In this document: piece by piece, positions 25,072 to 33,758 of the stretch
Layout: each line of letters starts with the position of its first letter
Position numbering within the stretch: position 1 is the first letter of the stretch
Assembly (NCBI GenBank): GCA_017429985.1
Contig: JAFRNW010000010.1
Coordinates: forward strand, 193,700 to 257,699
Direction of reading: 5' to 3'
Source of the DNA: Clostridia bacterium
GTDB taxonomy: Bacteria > Bacillota > Clostridia > Christensenellales > CAG-138
Length of the DNA: 64,000 bases
Program-made: the position numbers and the translations under genes
Notes under the pieces: generated by a model
Told to the model about the DNA's origin: nothing
The model's database searches: none
What the model saw: the letters and a program-made list of their open reading frames with translations, nothing else

Positions 25072-27588
25072 ATGAATCTGTCTTTTTCCAAAAGGGGATG
25101 GAACGGCACGACATGGGAGGAAGATGTCCTTGCCGCAGAGACCATGCAGTTCGGGGGTATCGAGCTTTACAACCCGCAGGACAGCGAGGAGATGACCGGA
25201 AGGAGCGGTCCGTTTCATAAGTATACGATCGCGTCCACAATCCGCGATCTTCACGCGAGAAAGCTTTCGATTCCCTGCATCGATACCGACTGCGATCTGA
25301 CGGGGGAGGATGCGTCCGGAAGGATCCTCCGGACACTGGAACTGGCGCATGACGCGCAGATCCCGTTTGTCGGCGTATGGGCTTCCTGCGAGTCCGAACC
25401 GAACGTCCGCGGATGTCTCGACTGCATCCTGCCGAAAGCAGCGGATTTGCGGGTGACCGTCCTGATCCGGACGACGGGGATCTATGCGGACACGGCGCGG
25501 CTCAGGAAGCTGATGGACGATTACGCCTGCGATGAACTCGGCGCGCTGTGGGTCATGCACGATCCCTACCGGGCGTGCGGCGAAAGCGCGGATACAACGA
25601 TCCGCAACCTCGGCGGCTATGTGAAGCATGTGCATCTGCAGGACTCGGACGACGACGGGGCATTTGACCTGATCGGGGAAGGCACGCTGCCGATCGCGGA
25701 CATGATGCGCGCGCTCGGTTCCATCGACTACGACGGGTTTATCTCTCTGGAATGGGAACCGGCCTGGATGCCGGAACTGGACGACCGGGAGATCATCTAT
25801 CCGCACTTTGTCAATTACATGCACCGGTTCGAGAACCCGCGCGGGAAGAAGAAGCGTCTGTATGAGAATCACGACAGAACGGGACAGTATGTCTGGAAGA
25901 AGGATACGCTGATTTCCGAGACGTTCCCGGAAGTGCTGGACCGTATGGTGGAGGAGTTTCCGGACCAGTATGCTTTCAAATATACGACCCTGGACTATAC
26001 GAGGACCTACGCGGAGTTCCGCGAGGATGTCGACAACTTTGCCCGTGCCCTGATATCCCTCGGCGTACGGCGCGGAAGCAAGGTGGCCATCTGGGCGACC
26101 AACGTTCCCGCGTGGTTCATCACGTTCTGGGCCGCGACCAAGATCGGAGCCATTCTCGTGACGGTCAACACGGGATACAAGCGTCATGAGGCGGATTATC
26201 TGCTCCGTCAGTCCGATACGCATACCCTTGTGATGATCGATTCCTGCCTGGATTCCGACTACAGGGCGATCATGCAGGAACTCTGCCCCGAACTTGCGCA
26301 CACGAAGCCCGGAGAGCCGCTGCACAGCCGCAGGCTCCCGTTCCTCCGCAACGTGATCACGGTGGGATTCCGGATGCCCGGATGCCTGACCTTTGAAGAA
26401 GCGATGGACCGCGCGCCGCTCGTCCCGAAGGAGGAAGTCGGGCGGATGGCGTCCAAAGTCCGGCCGGACGACGTCTGCAACATGCAGTACACCTCTGGCA
26501 CGACCGGATTCCCGAAGGGCGTCATGCTGACCCACTACAACGTCGTGAACGACGGGAAATGTATCGGAGACAGGATGGATCTTTCCACCGCGGACCGCAT
26601 GATGATTCAGGTTCCCATGTTCCACTGTTTCGGCATGGTGCTTTCCATGACGTCGAGCATGACACACGGCGCAACGCTCTGTCCGCTGCCGTATTTTTCT
26701 GCGAAAGTATCCCTCGCATGCATCAATCAGGAGCGGATCACCTGCTTCAACGGCGTGCCTACGATGTTCATTGCCATGTTCAACCATCCGGACTACCGGA
26801 AGACGGACTTCTCGCACATGCGGACGGGAATCATGGCGGGAAGCGGCTGCCCGCCCGAACTGATGCGGCGCGCCGCGCAGCCGGATGAGATGCACATGAC
26901 CGGCATCGTCAGCGTATACGGTCAGACCGAATCCGCGCCCGGAAGCACGATGAGCGCATGGGACGATCCGATCGAAGTCCGGTGCGACACGGTCGGCTAT
27001 GCGTTCCCGCATGTCGCCTGCAAGGTGATTGATCCGGAAACGGGCGAAGAGCTTCCCGCGGGGGTGAACGGGGAATTCTGTTCCCGCGGCTACAACACGA
27101 TGAAGGGATATTACAAGATGCCGGACGCCACGGCGTCCGCGGTCGATTCGGAAGGCTGGCTGCATTCGGGCGATCTCGCGTGCAGGGACGAGAACGGCAA
27201 TTACCGGATCACCGGCAGGCTGAAGGACATGATCATCCGCGGCGGGGAAAACATCTATCCCAAGGAGATCGAGGAATTCATCTATACGCATCCCGCCGTT
27301 CAGGACGTTCAGGTGATCGGCGTCCCGGACAGCAAATACGGGGAGGAGGCCATGGCCTGCATCATCCTGAAGGAGGGACAGCAGGTGACGAAGGAGGAGA
27401 TGCTCTCCTTTATCAGCGCGTCGCTGGCGCGGCATAAGGTCCCCAAGTACATCGATTTCACGGACGCGTTCCCGATGAACGCCGCAGGGAAGATTCTGAA
27501 GTACAAAATGCGGGAGGAAGCGGCAAAGCGTCTGGGCCTCGTAGGCGCCGGCGGCATCGATACCGCGAAGTCCAAAGAGGAGATCTGA
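25072..27588 (+). CDS. TIM-barrel (sugar-phosphate isomerase-like) / acyl-CoA ligase fusion
   Basis: 838 residues. Residues 1-265 resemble xylose-isomerase-like TIM barrels, with likely metal ligands in GGIELYNPQD, WVMHDPYRA, VKHVHLQDSDDDG and ISLEWEP. After a basic linker (NPRGKKKRLYENHDR) comes a full ANL ligase: phosphate loop YTSGTTGFPKGVMLTH (about 472), VYGQTESAPG, LHSGDLACRDENGNYRITGR, IIRGGENIYPKEIEEF and the catalytic Lys in NAAGKILKYKMRE. Resemblance is to FadD-type ligases. It follows the LeuA-like gene by 20 bp, so it shares T-box 1. The substrates of both halves are unknown. Confidence 0.82.
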   Translation: MNLSFSKRGWNGTTWEEDVLAAETMQFGGIELYNPQDSEEMTGRSGPFHKYTIASTIRDLHARKLSIPCIDTDCDLTGEDASGRILRTLELAHDAQIPFVGVWASCESEPNVRGCLDCILPKAADLRVTVLIRTTGIYADTARLRKLMDDYACDELGALWVMHDPYRACGESADTTIRNLGGYVKHVHLQDSDDDGAFDLIGEGTLPIADMMRALGSIDYDGFISLEWEPAWMPELDDREIIYPHFVNYMHRFENPRGKKKRLYENHDRTGQYVWKKDTLISETFPEVLDRMVEEFPDQYAFKYTTLDYTRTYAEFREDVDNFARALISLGVRRGSKVAIWATNVPAWFITFWAATKIGAILVTVNTGYKRHEADYLLRQSDTHTLVMIDSCLDSDYRAIMQELCPELAHTKPGEPLHSRRLPFLRNVITVGFRMPGCLTFEEAMDRAPLVPKEEVGRMASKVRPDDVCNMQYTSGTTGFPKGVMLTHYNVVNDGKCIGDRMDLSTADRMMIQVPMFHCFGMVLSMTSSMTHGATLCPLPYFSAKVSLACINQERITCFNGVPTMFIAMFNHPDYRKTDFSHMRTGIMAGSGCPPELMRRAAQPDEMHMTGIVSVYGQTESAPGSTMSAWDDPIEVRCDTVGYAFPHVACKVIDPETGEELPAGVNGEFCSRGYNTMKGYYKMPDATASAVDSEGWLHSGDLACRDENGNYRITGRLKDMIIRGGENIYPKEIEEFIYTHPAVQDVQVIGVPDSKYGEEAMACIILKEGQQVTKEEMLSFISASLARHKVPKYIDFTDAFPMNAAGKILKYKMREEAAKRLGLVGAGGIDTAKSKEEI

Positions 27589-27607
27589 CGCGTCATAAAA
27601 GTTTTAT

Positions 27608-27636
27608 TTGACAATCCGACGGATATGTTTTAACAT
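27608..27636 (+). promoter_or_regulatory. Promoter of T-box leader 2
   Basis: A consensus TTGACA (27608-27613) and TAACAT (27631-27636) are separated by exactly 17 bp, 20 bp after the stop codon of the preceding gene. Confidence 0.85.
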
Positions 27637-27642
27637 TCAATT

Positions 27643-27916
27643 TAATTGATTCTGAAAGGCTATGACGAAGACAGCGGAAGGAATTGCTCTTCAGAGAGCC
27701 GGCGGATGGTGCGAGCCGGCAGCATGCACTTCATGACTCATCACTTCCGAGCCGGAGGTCCGAACAGCAATATCAGTAGGCGCCTCCCGTACGCCCGCGT
27801 TAAGGGATAGGATTTGTCAGAATCCGAAGCGGCGGCAGACGATCTGCCGCAAGTTGAGTGGTACCACGGGAATACAATCTCGCCTCAGTCTTTATTTGAC
27901 TGAGGCGTATTTTTTT
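27643..27916 (+). promoter_or_regulatory. T-box leader 2, probable isoleucine specifier
   Basis: This is a complete T-box: AGAGAGCC (27693-27700), distal loop GGATGGTGCGAGCC, CCGAGC, then a helix ATTGCT/AGCAAT that abuts ATC (27772-27774) and AGTAGG. The T-box sequence is GAGTGGTACCACGGG, and the terminator stem CGCCTCAGTC/GACTGAGGCG is followed by seven T. ATC specifies tRNA-Ile, and TGGT fits the A73 discriminator of tRNA-Ile. Transcription should therefore read through when uncharged tRNA-Ile accumulates. Confidence 0.9.
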
Positions 27917-27929
27917 GGAGGAAAAACAG

Positions 27930-30200
27930 ATGGATCAGACAGCCAGCGGCCAGCTGTATGAAGTTGCACAGCGTATTCACGAAATGCGCGATATTTTCGG
28001 ATACAGCACTGCGAAAATGGCGGAGCTGACGGAGATTCCGGAAGCGCTCTATCTATCGTATGAAGCGGGGAAGGAGGATCTTCCGTTCACATTCATGCAT
28101 AAGTGCGCGCTCGCGTTCGGCGTGGAGATCACGGACCTGCTGGAAGGCCACAGCGCAAAGCTGTCCAACTATACGGTCACGCGGCGCGGGACGGGACTTG
28201 TGACGGCAAGCGAGGACGGGATCATGATTCAGAACATGGCGCCGATGTTCCGTCAGAAACTCGCGACGCCGTACTGGGTCACCTACGCGTATTCGGAGGA
28301 ACTGCAGCACAAGCCGATCCATACGACGACGCACAGCGGTCAGGAATTCGATCTGGTCGTGTCCGGAACGCTCCGGGTCCAGGTCGGAGCGCATACGGAA
28401 GTTCTGGAGGAAGGCGATTCGATCTTCTACAAGAGCTCCACGCCTCACGGCATGATTGCCATCGACGGGAAGGACTGCACCTTCCTTGCCATGATCATGG
28501 CGGGCTCGGAGGAGGAGCAGAAATTCGACGAGGTCGTTCCCGTCGTTACCGGGGAACCGAAGCAGCCGCTTCTCTGCGAATCGTTCGTCAATGCGCAGGA
28601 AGACGCTGCGGGAAGGCTTCAGGGGATCGAATTCCGGAATGCGGACAGCTTCAATTTCGCGTTCGACATTGTGGACGGGATCGCCCGGAAGGACCCGTAC
28701 AAGCTGGCCATGGTCCATGTTTCCAAGGACATGCAGGAGCGCAGGTTTACCTTCAAGGACATCAAGGACGCGTCCTCCCAGGCCGCGAACTATTTCACCT
28801 CGCTCGGAATCAAAAAAGGCGACCGTGTCATGCTGGTGCTGAAGAGGCATTATCAGTTCTGGTTTGCGATCCTTGCGCTGCATAAGATCGGCGCGATCGC
28901 GATCCCCGCAACGAACCAGCTGCAGGAGCATGATTTTGAATACCGGTTCACTTCCGCAGGCGTCAGCGCCATCATCTGCACGGCGGACGGCGACACCGCC
29001 CACCAGGCGGAACTCGGCCAGGAAGCCGCGGACGTCGCGCTGACCAGGATCATGGTCGGAGGAAGCCGGGAGGGATGGCATGACTTTGACGCGGAATATG
29101 TCCTGTTCAGCAGGAGATACAGCCGCACGGAAGATTCACCGTGCGGGGACGACCCCATGCTGATGTTCTTCACGTCTGGCACGACGGGCTATCCGAAGAT
29201 TGCGACGCACAGTTACAAATACGCGCTCGGACATTTTGTGACCGCAAAATACTGGCACCGGGTCGAACGGGAAGGACTCCATTTCACGATCTCCGAAACC
29301 GGATGGGGCAAGGCGCTCTGGGGCAAGCTCTACGGCCAGTGGATGTGCGAGGGAGCCGTATTCACCTATGACTTTGACGTGTTTGACGCGGAAAAGATCC
29401 TTCCGCTGTTCAAACGGTACAATATCACAACCTTCTGCGCACCGCCGACGATGTACAGGATGCTGATCAAGAAGGACCTGTCCCGGTATGATCTGAGCTC
29501 CATCCGTCACGCGACGACGGCGGGTGAGGCGCTGAACCCCGAAGTGTTCTATCAGTTCGAGAAGGCGACCGGTCTGCAGGTCGCGGAAGGATTCGGCCAG
29601 ACGGAGATGACGCTCGGCATCGCGAACCTCAGGGGAATGAAGATCAAGCCCGGATCCATGGGCAAGCCGGTCCCGGGTTACGGCATTGATCTGGTCGACC
29701 GGAACGGGGAGCCTGTCGAAGACGGCGTAACCGGGGAGATCGTGATCCGCTGCGGCAGGGACGACCACAGATGCGGCGTGTTCCTTGGTTATTACCGGGA
29801 CGAGGAGAAAACGGACGAAGCCTGGCGCTTCGGCATGTACCATTCCGGAGACCTCGCGTGGAGGGATGAGGACGGATACTACTGGTACGTCGGACGCGCG
29901 GACGATCTGATCAAGTCCTCCGGATACCGGATCGGACCCTTTGAGATCGAGAATACGATCATGGAGCTTCCGTACGTGCTGGAGTGCGGCGTATCCGCGG
30001 CCCCGGACGAAGTCCGCGGCCAGGTCGTCAAGGCGAGCATCGTGCTCGTGCCCGGAACGGAAGGCACCGAGGCGCTCAAAAAGGAGATCCAGGATTACGT
30101 CAAGGCGCACACCGCGCCGTACAAGTATCCGAGGATCGTCGTTTTCCGCAGGGAACTGCCCAAAACGATCAGCGGAAAGATTATCCGGAACCTGCTTTAA
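27930..30200 (+). CDS. HTH-cupin-acyl-CoA ligase fusion, copy A
   Basis: 756 residues from ATG 27930, after GGAGG. Residues about 5-65 are an XRE-type helix-turn-helix (RIHEMRDIFGYSTAKMAELT, YEAGKEDLPFTFMHKCALAF). Residues about 110-190 are a cupin (PIHTTTHSGQEFDLVVSG, LEEGDSIFYKSSTPHGMIAI). From about 255 it is a MACS-like AMP-forming ligase: FFTSGTTGYPKIATHSY (about 414), GFGQTEMTLGI, YHSGDLAWRDEDGYYWYVGR, IKSSGYRIGPFEIEN and the terminal TISGKIIRN lysine. It probably makes acyl-CoA from a short or branched acid. DNA binding or cupin ligand sensing is inferred. It is under T-box 2. Confidence 0.87.
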   Translation: MDQTASGQLYEVAQRIHEMRDIFGYSTAKMAELTEIPEALYLSYEAGKEDLPFTFMHKCALAFGVEITDLLEGHSAKLSNYTVTRRGTGLVTASEDGIMIQNMAPMFRQKLATPYWVTYAYSEELQHKPIHTTTHSGQEFDLVVSGTLRVQVGAHTEVLEEGDSIFYKSSTPHGMIAIDGKDCTFLAMIMAGSEEEQKFDEVVPVVTGEPKQPLLCESFVNAQEDAAGRLQGIEFRNADSFNFAFDIVDGIARKDPYKLAMVHVSKDMQERRFTFKDIKDASSQAANYFTSLGIKKGDRVMLVLKRHYQFWFAILALHKIGAIAIPATNQLQEHDFEYRFTSAGVSAIICTADGDTAHQAELGQEAADVALTRIMVGGSREGWHDFDAEYVLFSRRYSRTEDSPCGDDPMLMFFTSGTTGYPKIATHSYKYALGHFVTAKYWHRVEREGLHFTISETGWGKALWGKLYGQWMCEGAVFTYDFDVFDAEKILPLFKRYNITTFCAPPTMYRMLIKKDLSRYDLSSIRHATTAGEALNPEVFYQFEKATGLQVAEGFGQTEMTLGIANLRGMKIKPGSMGKPVPGYGIDLVDRNGEPVEDGVTGEIVIRCGRDDHRCGVFLGYYRDEEKTDEAWRFGMYHSGDLAWRDEDGYYWYVGRADDLIKSSGYRIGPFEIENTIMELPYVLECGVSAAPDEVRGQVVKASIVLVPGTEGTEALKKEIQDYVKAHTAPYKYPRIVVFRRELPKTISGKIIRNLL

Positions 30201-30207
30201 CGTTTTC

Positions 30208-30236
30208 TTGACATTCAATATTATTCGTGATAGGAT
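30208..30236 (+). promoter_or_regulatory. Promoter of T-box leader 3
   Basis: TTGACA (30208-30213) and TAGGAT (30231-30236) are separated by 17 bp, starting 8 bp after the previous stop codon. The arrangement mirrors the promoter of T-box 2. Confidence 0.85.
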
Positions 30237-30242
30237 TCCTTC

Positions 30243-30525
30243 TATTAAAGGCGTCGAAGGAGAGGGTCCGACCCGGGATCCGCGTAAAGAGAGCCGGTGG
30301 ATGGTGCAAACCGGATGCGGATGGGACGGATTTGTAGCTCCGGAGCCGGGGAGAAGAAAGCGGTTTCCGCAAGTAGAACTCCTCCGCGTCAGCTGCGTCA
30401 GTGCTTAGGGTTTTTCAAAGAACCCGACGAGGGGCATGGATCGTGAGATCCCTGCAATTTGAGTGGTACCGCGGGTGATACATTCGCTCGTCTCAAGGAA
30501 TTCAATCTTTGGGACGGGCTTTTTT
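30243..30525 (+). promoter_or_regulatory. T-box leader 3
   Basis: AGAGAGCC (30288-30295), the distal loop GGATGGTGCAAACCGG, GGAGCCGG, the AAGTAG element (30371-30376), the T-box GAGTGGTACCGCGGG (30461-30475) and a terminator stem GCTCGTCTCAAG/CTTTGGGACGGGC plus six T are all present. The triplet before AGTAG is GCA (Ala); shifting by one gives CGC (Arg). I cannot choose from sequence alone. TGGT again requires a tRNA with A73. The leader differs in sequence from leader 2 outside the conserved elements. Confidence 0.88.
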
Positions 30526-30552
30526 GTTTATCCCGGCAAAACGGAGGAAAAG

Positions 30553-32844
30553 ATGGGTCAGCAGATTACAGGACTGGATTACAAGATCCGCGAGATGGCG
30601 GGCCGTATCCACGAGCTTCGCGAGATTTCCGGCTTTACGCCCGCGCAGATGGCGCAGAATACGGGCGTCTCGGAGGAGGAGTACCTTCTCTGCGAACAGG
30701 GGGGAAGCGATCTGAACTTCGCATTCCTTTACCGGTGCGCACTTTCGTTCGGCGTAGACGTAACGGATCTGATCGAAGGCAGCAGCCCGAAACTGCGTTC
30801 CTATACGCTGACGCGCGCCGGAAACGGTCAGAAGATCGAGCAGGCGCATGAGATGATCTATTACAACATGGCCTCCGGATTCAAGAACAGGATCGCGGAT
30901 CCGCTGTATGTTGAGAACAAGTACTCCGACCGGGCGTTCCATTCGGACATCGAACTGACGACGCACGACGGCCAGGAGTGCGATCTCGTCATCAAGGGCA
31001 CGCTCAAGGTCCAGATCGGCGAGCACACGGAGACGCTGCACGAGGGCGACTGCATCTATTTCGACAGCTCGATCCCGCACGGCATGGTCGCGGCGGACGG
31101 GGCGGACTGCCTGTTCTACGCGATCGTTCTGAAGCATCAGGACGAGATCCCGCAGATCCCCGAGATGGTGGTCGCGGAAGGGGTCCGGCCGGCCGTAACG
31201 GAAAAGCCGGGCGAACGGATCGCGGACCGCTTCATCAGCACGCAGGAGAACGAGAAGGGACTGGTCACGTCGATCTCCTTCAAGGAGGAGAACACGTTCA
31301 ACTTCGCCTTTGACGTTCTGGATGCCCTGGGAAGGGAAAAGCCGGACCGGACGGCGCTCGTATACGCGTCCGAAAACGGGGACAGCAGGAAATTCTCCTT
31401 CAAGGACATGAAGGACGCCTCCTCCCAGACGGCGAACTATTTCACCTCGCTCGGGATCAAGCGCGGGGACCGCGTGATGCTCGTGCTGGGACATCATTAC
31501 CAGTTCTGGTTCTCCCTCCTTGCGCTGAACAAGATCGGCGCGATCGCGATCCCGGCGACGAACCAGCTGCTGCAGCATGACTTTTCCTACCGGTTTACTA
31601 CCGCGGGCGTCAGCGCGATCGTCTGCACCGCCAACGGAGACGCCGCGCATCAGGCGGAACTAGCCGAACAGGAGACGGGTCTTTCGCTGAAGAAGATCCT
31701 GGTCGGAGGACAGCGGGACGGCTGGCACGATTTCGACAGCGAGTACGGCCTGTTCAGCCGCAGGTATCTCAGGAGCGACGACGCCCCGTGCGGGACGGAC
31801 CCGATGCTGATGTTCTTCACGTCGGGAACGTCGGATTATCCGAAGGCGTGCCTGCACGATTACCGCTATCCGCTCGGACACTACATCACGGCGCGCTACT
31901 GGCACCGCGTGGACTCGGACGGGCTGCATCTGACGCTTTCCGACACCGGCTGGGCGAAGGCCCTCTGGGGAAAGCTCTACGGGCAGTGGCTCTGCGAAGC
32001 GGGCGTGTTCGTATACGACTATCAGCGGTTTGACGCGGAAAAGGTGCTGTCTTTGTTCCGAGAATACGGCATTACAAGTTTCTGCGCGCCGCCTACCATG
32101 TACCGGATGATGATCAAGCAGGATCTCTCAAGATTCGACCTCAGTTCCGTCCGGCACGCGAGCATCGCGGGCGAAGCGCTGAATCCGGAAGTGTTCCGGC
32201 AGTTTGAGAACGCCACGGGCCTCAAGATCATGGAGGGATTCGGACAGTCCGAATCCACGCTGATCATCGGGAACCTCGCGGGCGACATGCATAAGATCGG
32301 CTCCATGGGCCGTCCCGTCCCGCTGTACGACGTGCATCTGATCACGCCGGACGGATCGGAGGCGGTCACCGGCGAAACGGGCGAGATCTGCATCAACATC
32401 CAAAACGGCCTGCCGTGCGGACTGGCCAGGGAATACTACGGCAGTCCCGAGGTCACGGCCGCGACGTGGAAGGACGGCTATTATCATACGGGCGATCTGG
32501 CGTGGAAGGACGAGGACGGTTTCTTCTGGTACGTCGGACGCGCGGATGACGTGATCAAGTCCTCCGGATACCGCATCGGGCCGTTCGAGATCGAGAACGT
32601 GATCATGGAACTCCCGTACGTACTGGAATGCGGCGTATCCCCCGCACCGGACGAGGTGCGCGGGCAGATCGTGAAGGCGAGCATCGTGCTCGTGCCCGGA
32701 ACGGAAGGCACCGAAGCGCTCAAGAAGGAGATCCAGAATTACGTCAAGGCGAACACGGCGCCGTACAAGTATCCGAGGATCGTGGAATTCCGGAAAGAGC
32801 TTCCCAAGACGACGAGCGGGAAGATCATCCGGAGCAGACTGTAA
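30553..32844 (+). CDS. HTH-cupin-acyl-CoA ligase fusion, copy B
   Basis: 763 residues from ATG 30553, after GGAGG. The same three-part layout and strong similarity to copy A along its whole length mark it as a tandem duplicate. The HTH (RIHELREISGFTPAQMAQNT), the cupin (DIELTTHDGQECDLVIKG, LHEGDCIYFDSSIPHGMVAA) and the ligase (GFGQSESTLIIG, YHTGDLAWKDEDGFFWYVGR, TTSGKIIRS) are intact. One difference stands out: the phosphate loop reads FFTSGTSDYPKACLH (about 420), with Asp where the family has Gly. It is under T-box 3 and 12 bp before the P-loop ATPase gene, so T-box 3 may drive the oxidoreductase genes as well. Confidence 0.87.
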   Translation: MGQQITGLDYKIREMAGRIHELREISGFTPAQMAQNTGVSEEEYLLCEQGGSDLNFAFLYRCALSFGVDVTDLIEGSSPKLRSYTLTRAGNGQKIEQAHEMIYYNMASGFKNRIADPLYVENKYSDRAFHSDIELTTHDGQECDLVIKGTLKVQIGEHTETLHEGDCIYFDSSIPHGMVAADGADCLFYAIVLKHQDEIPQIPEMVVAEGVRPAVTEKPGERIADRFISTQENEKGLVTSISFKEENTFNFAFDVLDALGREKPDRTALVYASENGDSRKFSFKDMKDASSQTANYFTSLGIKRGDRVMLVLGHHYQFWFSLLALNKIGAIAIPATNQLLQHDFSYRFTTAGVSAIVCTANGDAAHQAELAEQETGLSLKKILVGGQRDGWHDFDSEYGLFSRRYLRSDDAPCGTDPMLMFFTSGTSDYPKACLHDYRYPLGHYITARYWHRVDSDGLHLTLSDTGWAKALWGKLYGQWLCEAGVFVYDYQRFDAEKVLSLFREYGITSFCAPPTMYRMMIKQDLSRFDLSSVRHASIAGEALNPEVFRQFENATGLKIMEGFGQSESTLIIGNLAGDMHKIGSMGRPVPLYDVHLITPDGSEAVTGETGEICINIQNGLPCGLAREYYGSPEVTAATWKDGYYHTGDLAWKDEDGFFWYVGRADDVIKSSGYRIGPFEIENVIMELPYVLECGVSPAPDEVRGQIVKASIVLVPGTEGTEALKKEIQNYVKANTAPYKYPRIVEFRKELPKTTSGKIIRSRL

Positions 32845-32856
32845 GCAGGGATCGGC

Positions 32857-33558
32857 ATGGAGACCAGAAGGCTCACGCTTTTCGCGGGACACTACGGAAG
32901 CGGGAAAACGAATATCGCGATCAATTACGCGCTGTATCTGAAGCGGGCGGGCTATCCCGTTGCGATCGCGGATCTGGATATCGTCAATCCGTACTACCGC
33001 ACGAAAGACAGCGAGCAGATGCTTTCGGAAAACGGGATCGAACTGATCGTTTCCCCGTACGCGAACTCCAACGTGGATCTTCCCTCGATGCCGAAGGAGA
33101 TCTACGGACTGGTCTGCGACCCGTCCCGGTACGGCGTTCTGGATATCGGCGGGGACGACCGCGGCGCGCTCGCGCTCGGACGCTACGCGGCGGACATCGT
33201 CTGGGAAAACAACTATGAAATGCTTCTGGTCATCAACAGGGCGAGACCTCTGACCAGAACGCCGGAGGATACGGTGGAAGTCCTGCGGGAAATGGAGCAG
33301 GCGGGCGGGATCCCGTTCACCGGCATCGTCAACAATACGAATCTCGGCCTCGATACCCGCGCGGAGGACGTCCTTTCAAGCCTTGCGTACGCGGACGCGG
33401 TGTCCGCTCTGACGGGGCTTCCGGTGAAGATGACCTGCGCGATGCGCTCGATCGTTCCGGAACTGAATGATAAGATCGGGAATCTGTTCCCGCTGGAGAT
33501 ACAGAAACTGTATTATATGCTCGATTCGGAGGTAAGGAATGGCAAAACTGACATTTAA
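32857..33558 (+). CDS. CooC/ParA-like P-loop ATPase linked to 2-oxoacid oxidoreductase
   Basis: 233 residues. A Walker A loop GHYGSGKTNIAINYA sits at the N-terminus, followed by VAIADLDIVNPYYRTKD and the Walker B-like YGVLDIGGDD, a pattern of SIMIBI-class (MinD/ParA/CooC-like) ATPases. Members of this class load metals or act on partner complexes; here it could help mature or activate the oxidoreductase, which is inference from position. Its last 20 bp overlap the ferredoxin gene in another frame, indicating tight translational coupling. Confidence 0.72.
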   Translation: METRRLTLFAGHYGSGKTNIAINYALYLKRAGYPVAIADLDIVNPYYRTKDSEQMLSENGIELIVSPYANSNVDLPSMPKEIYGLVCDPSRYGVLDIGGDDRGALALGRYAADIVWENNYEMLLVINRARPLTRTPEDTVEVLREMEQAGGIPFTGIVNNTNLGLDTRAEDVLSSLAYADAVSALTGLPVKMTCAMRSIVPELNDKIGNLFPLEIQKLYYMLDSEVRNGKTDI

Positions 33559-33745
33559 AGAGGAACTGTGCAAGGGCTGCGGTCTTTGCGTGAATGCCTG
33601 CCCGAAGGGCATTCTGGCGCTGGCGAAGAACCGCCTGAACGGAAAGGGACATGCGCCCGTGGAGCTGACGGATCCGGATGCGTGCATCGGATGCGCGAGC
33701 TGTGCGATCATGTGCCCGGACTGTGTGATCAAGGTCGAGCGCTGA
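33539..33745 (+). CDS. 2-oxoacid:ferredoxin oxidoreductase, ferredoxin (delta) subunit
   Basis: 68 residues with two [4Fe-4S] binding motifs, CKGCGLCVNACPKG and CIGCASCAIMCPDC. In four-subunit KOR/VOR enzymes this small subunit relays electrons between the thiamine centre and external ferredoxin. A GGAGGTAAGGA site precedes it within the end of the ATPase gene. The alpha subunit gene follows after 13 bp. Confidence 0.92.
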   Translation: MAKLTFKEELCKGCGLCVNACPKGILALAKNRLNGKGHAPVELTDPDACIGCASCAIMCPDCVIKVER

Positions 33746-33758
33746 AGGAGGAGGAATC

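Noticed and set aside
25045-27435. 796-codon minus-strand frame opposite the TIM-ligase fusion
   Set aside because: It is antisense to a gene with complete catalytic motifs, with no domain, ribosome site or promoter of its own.
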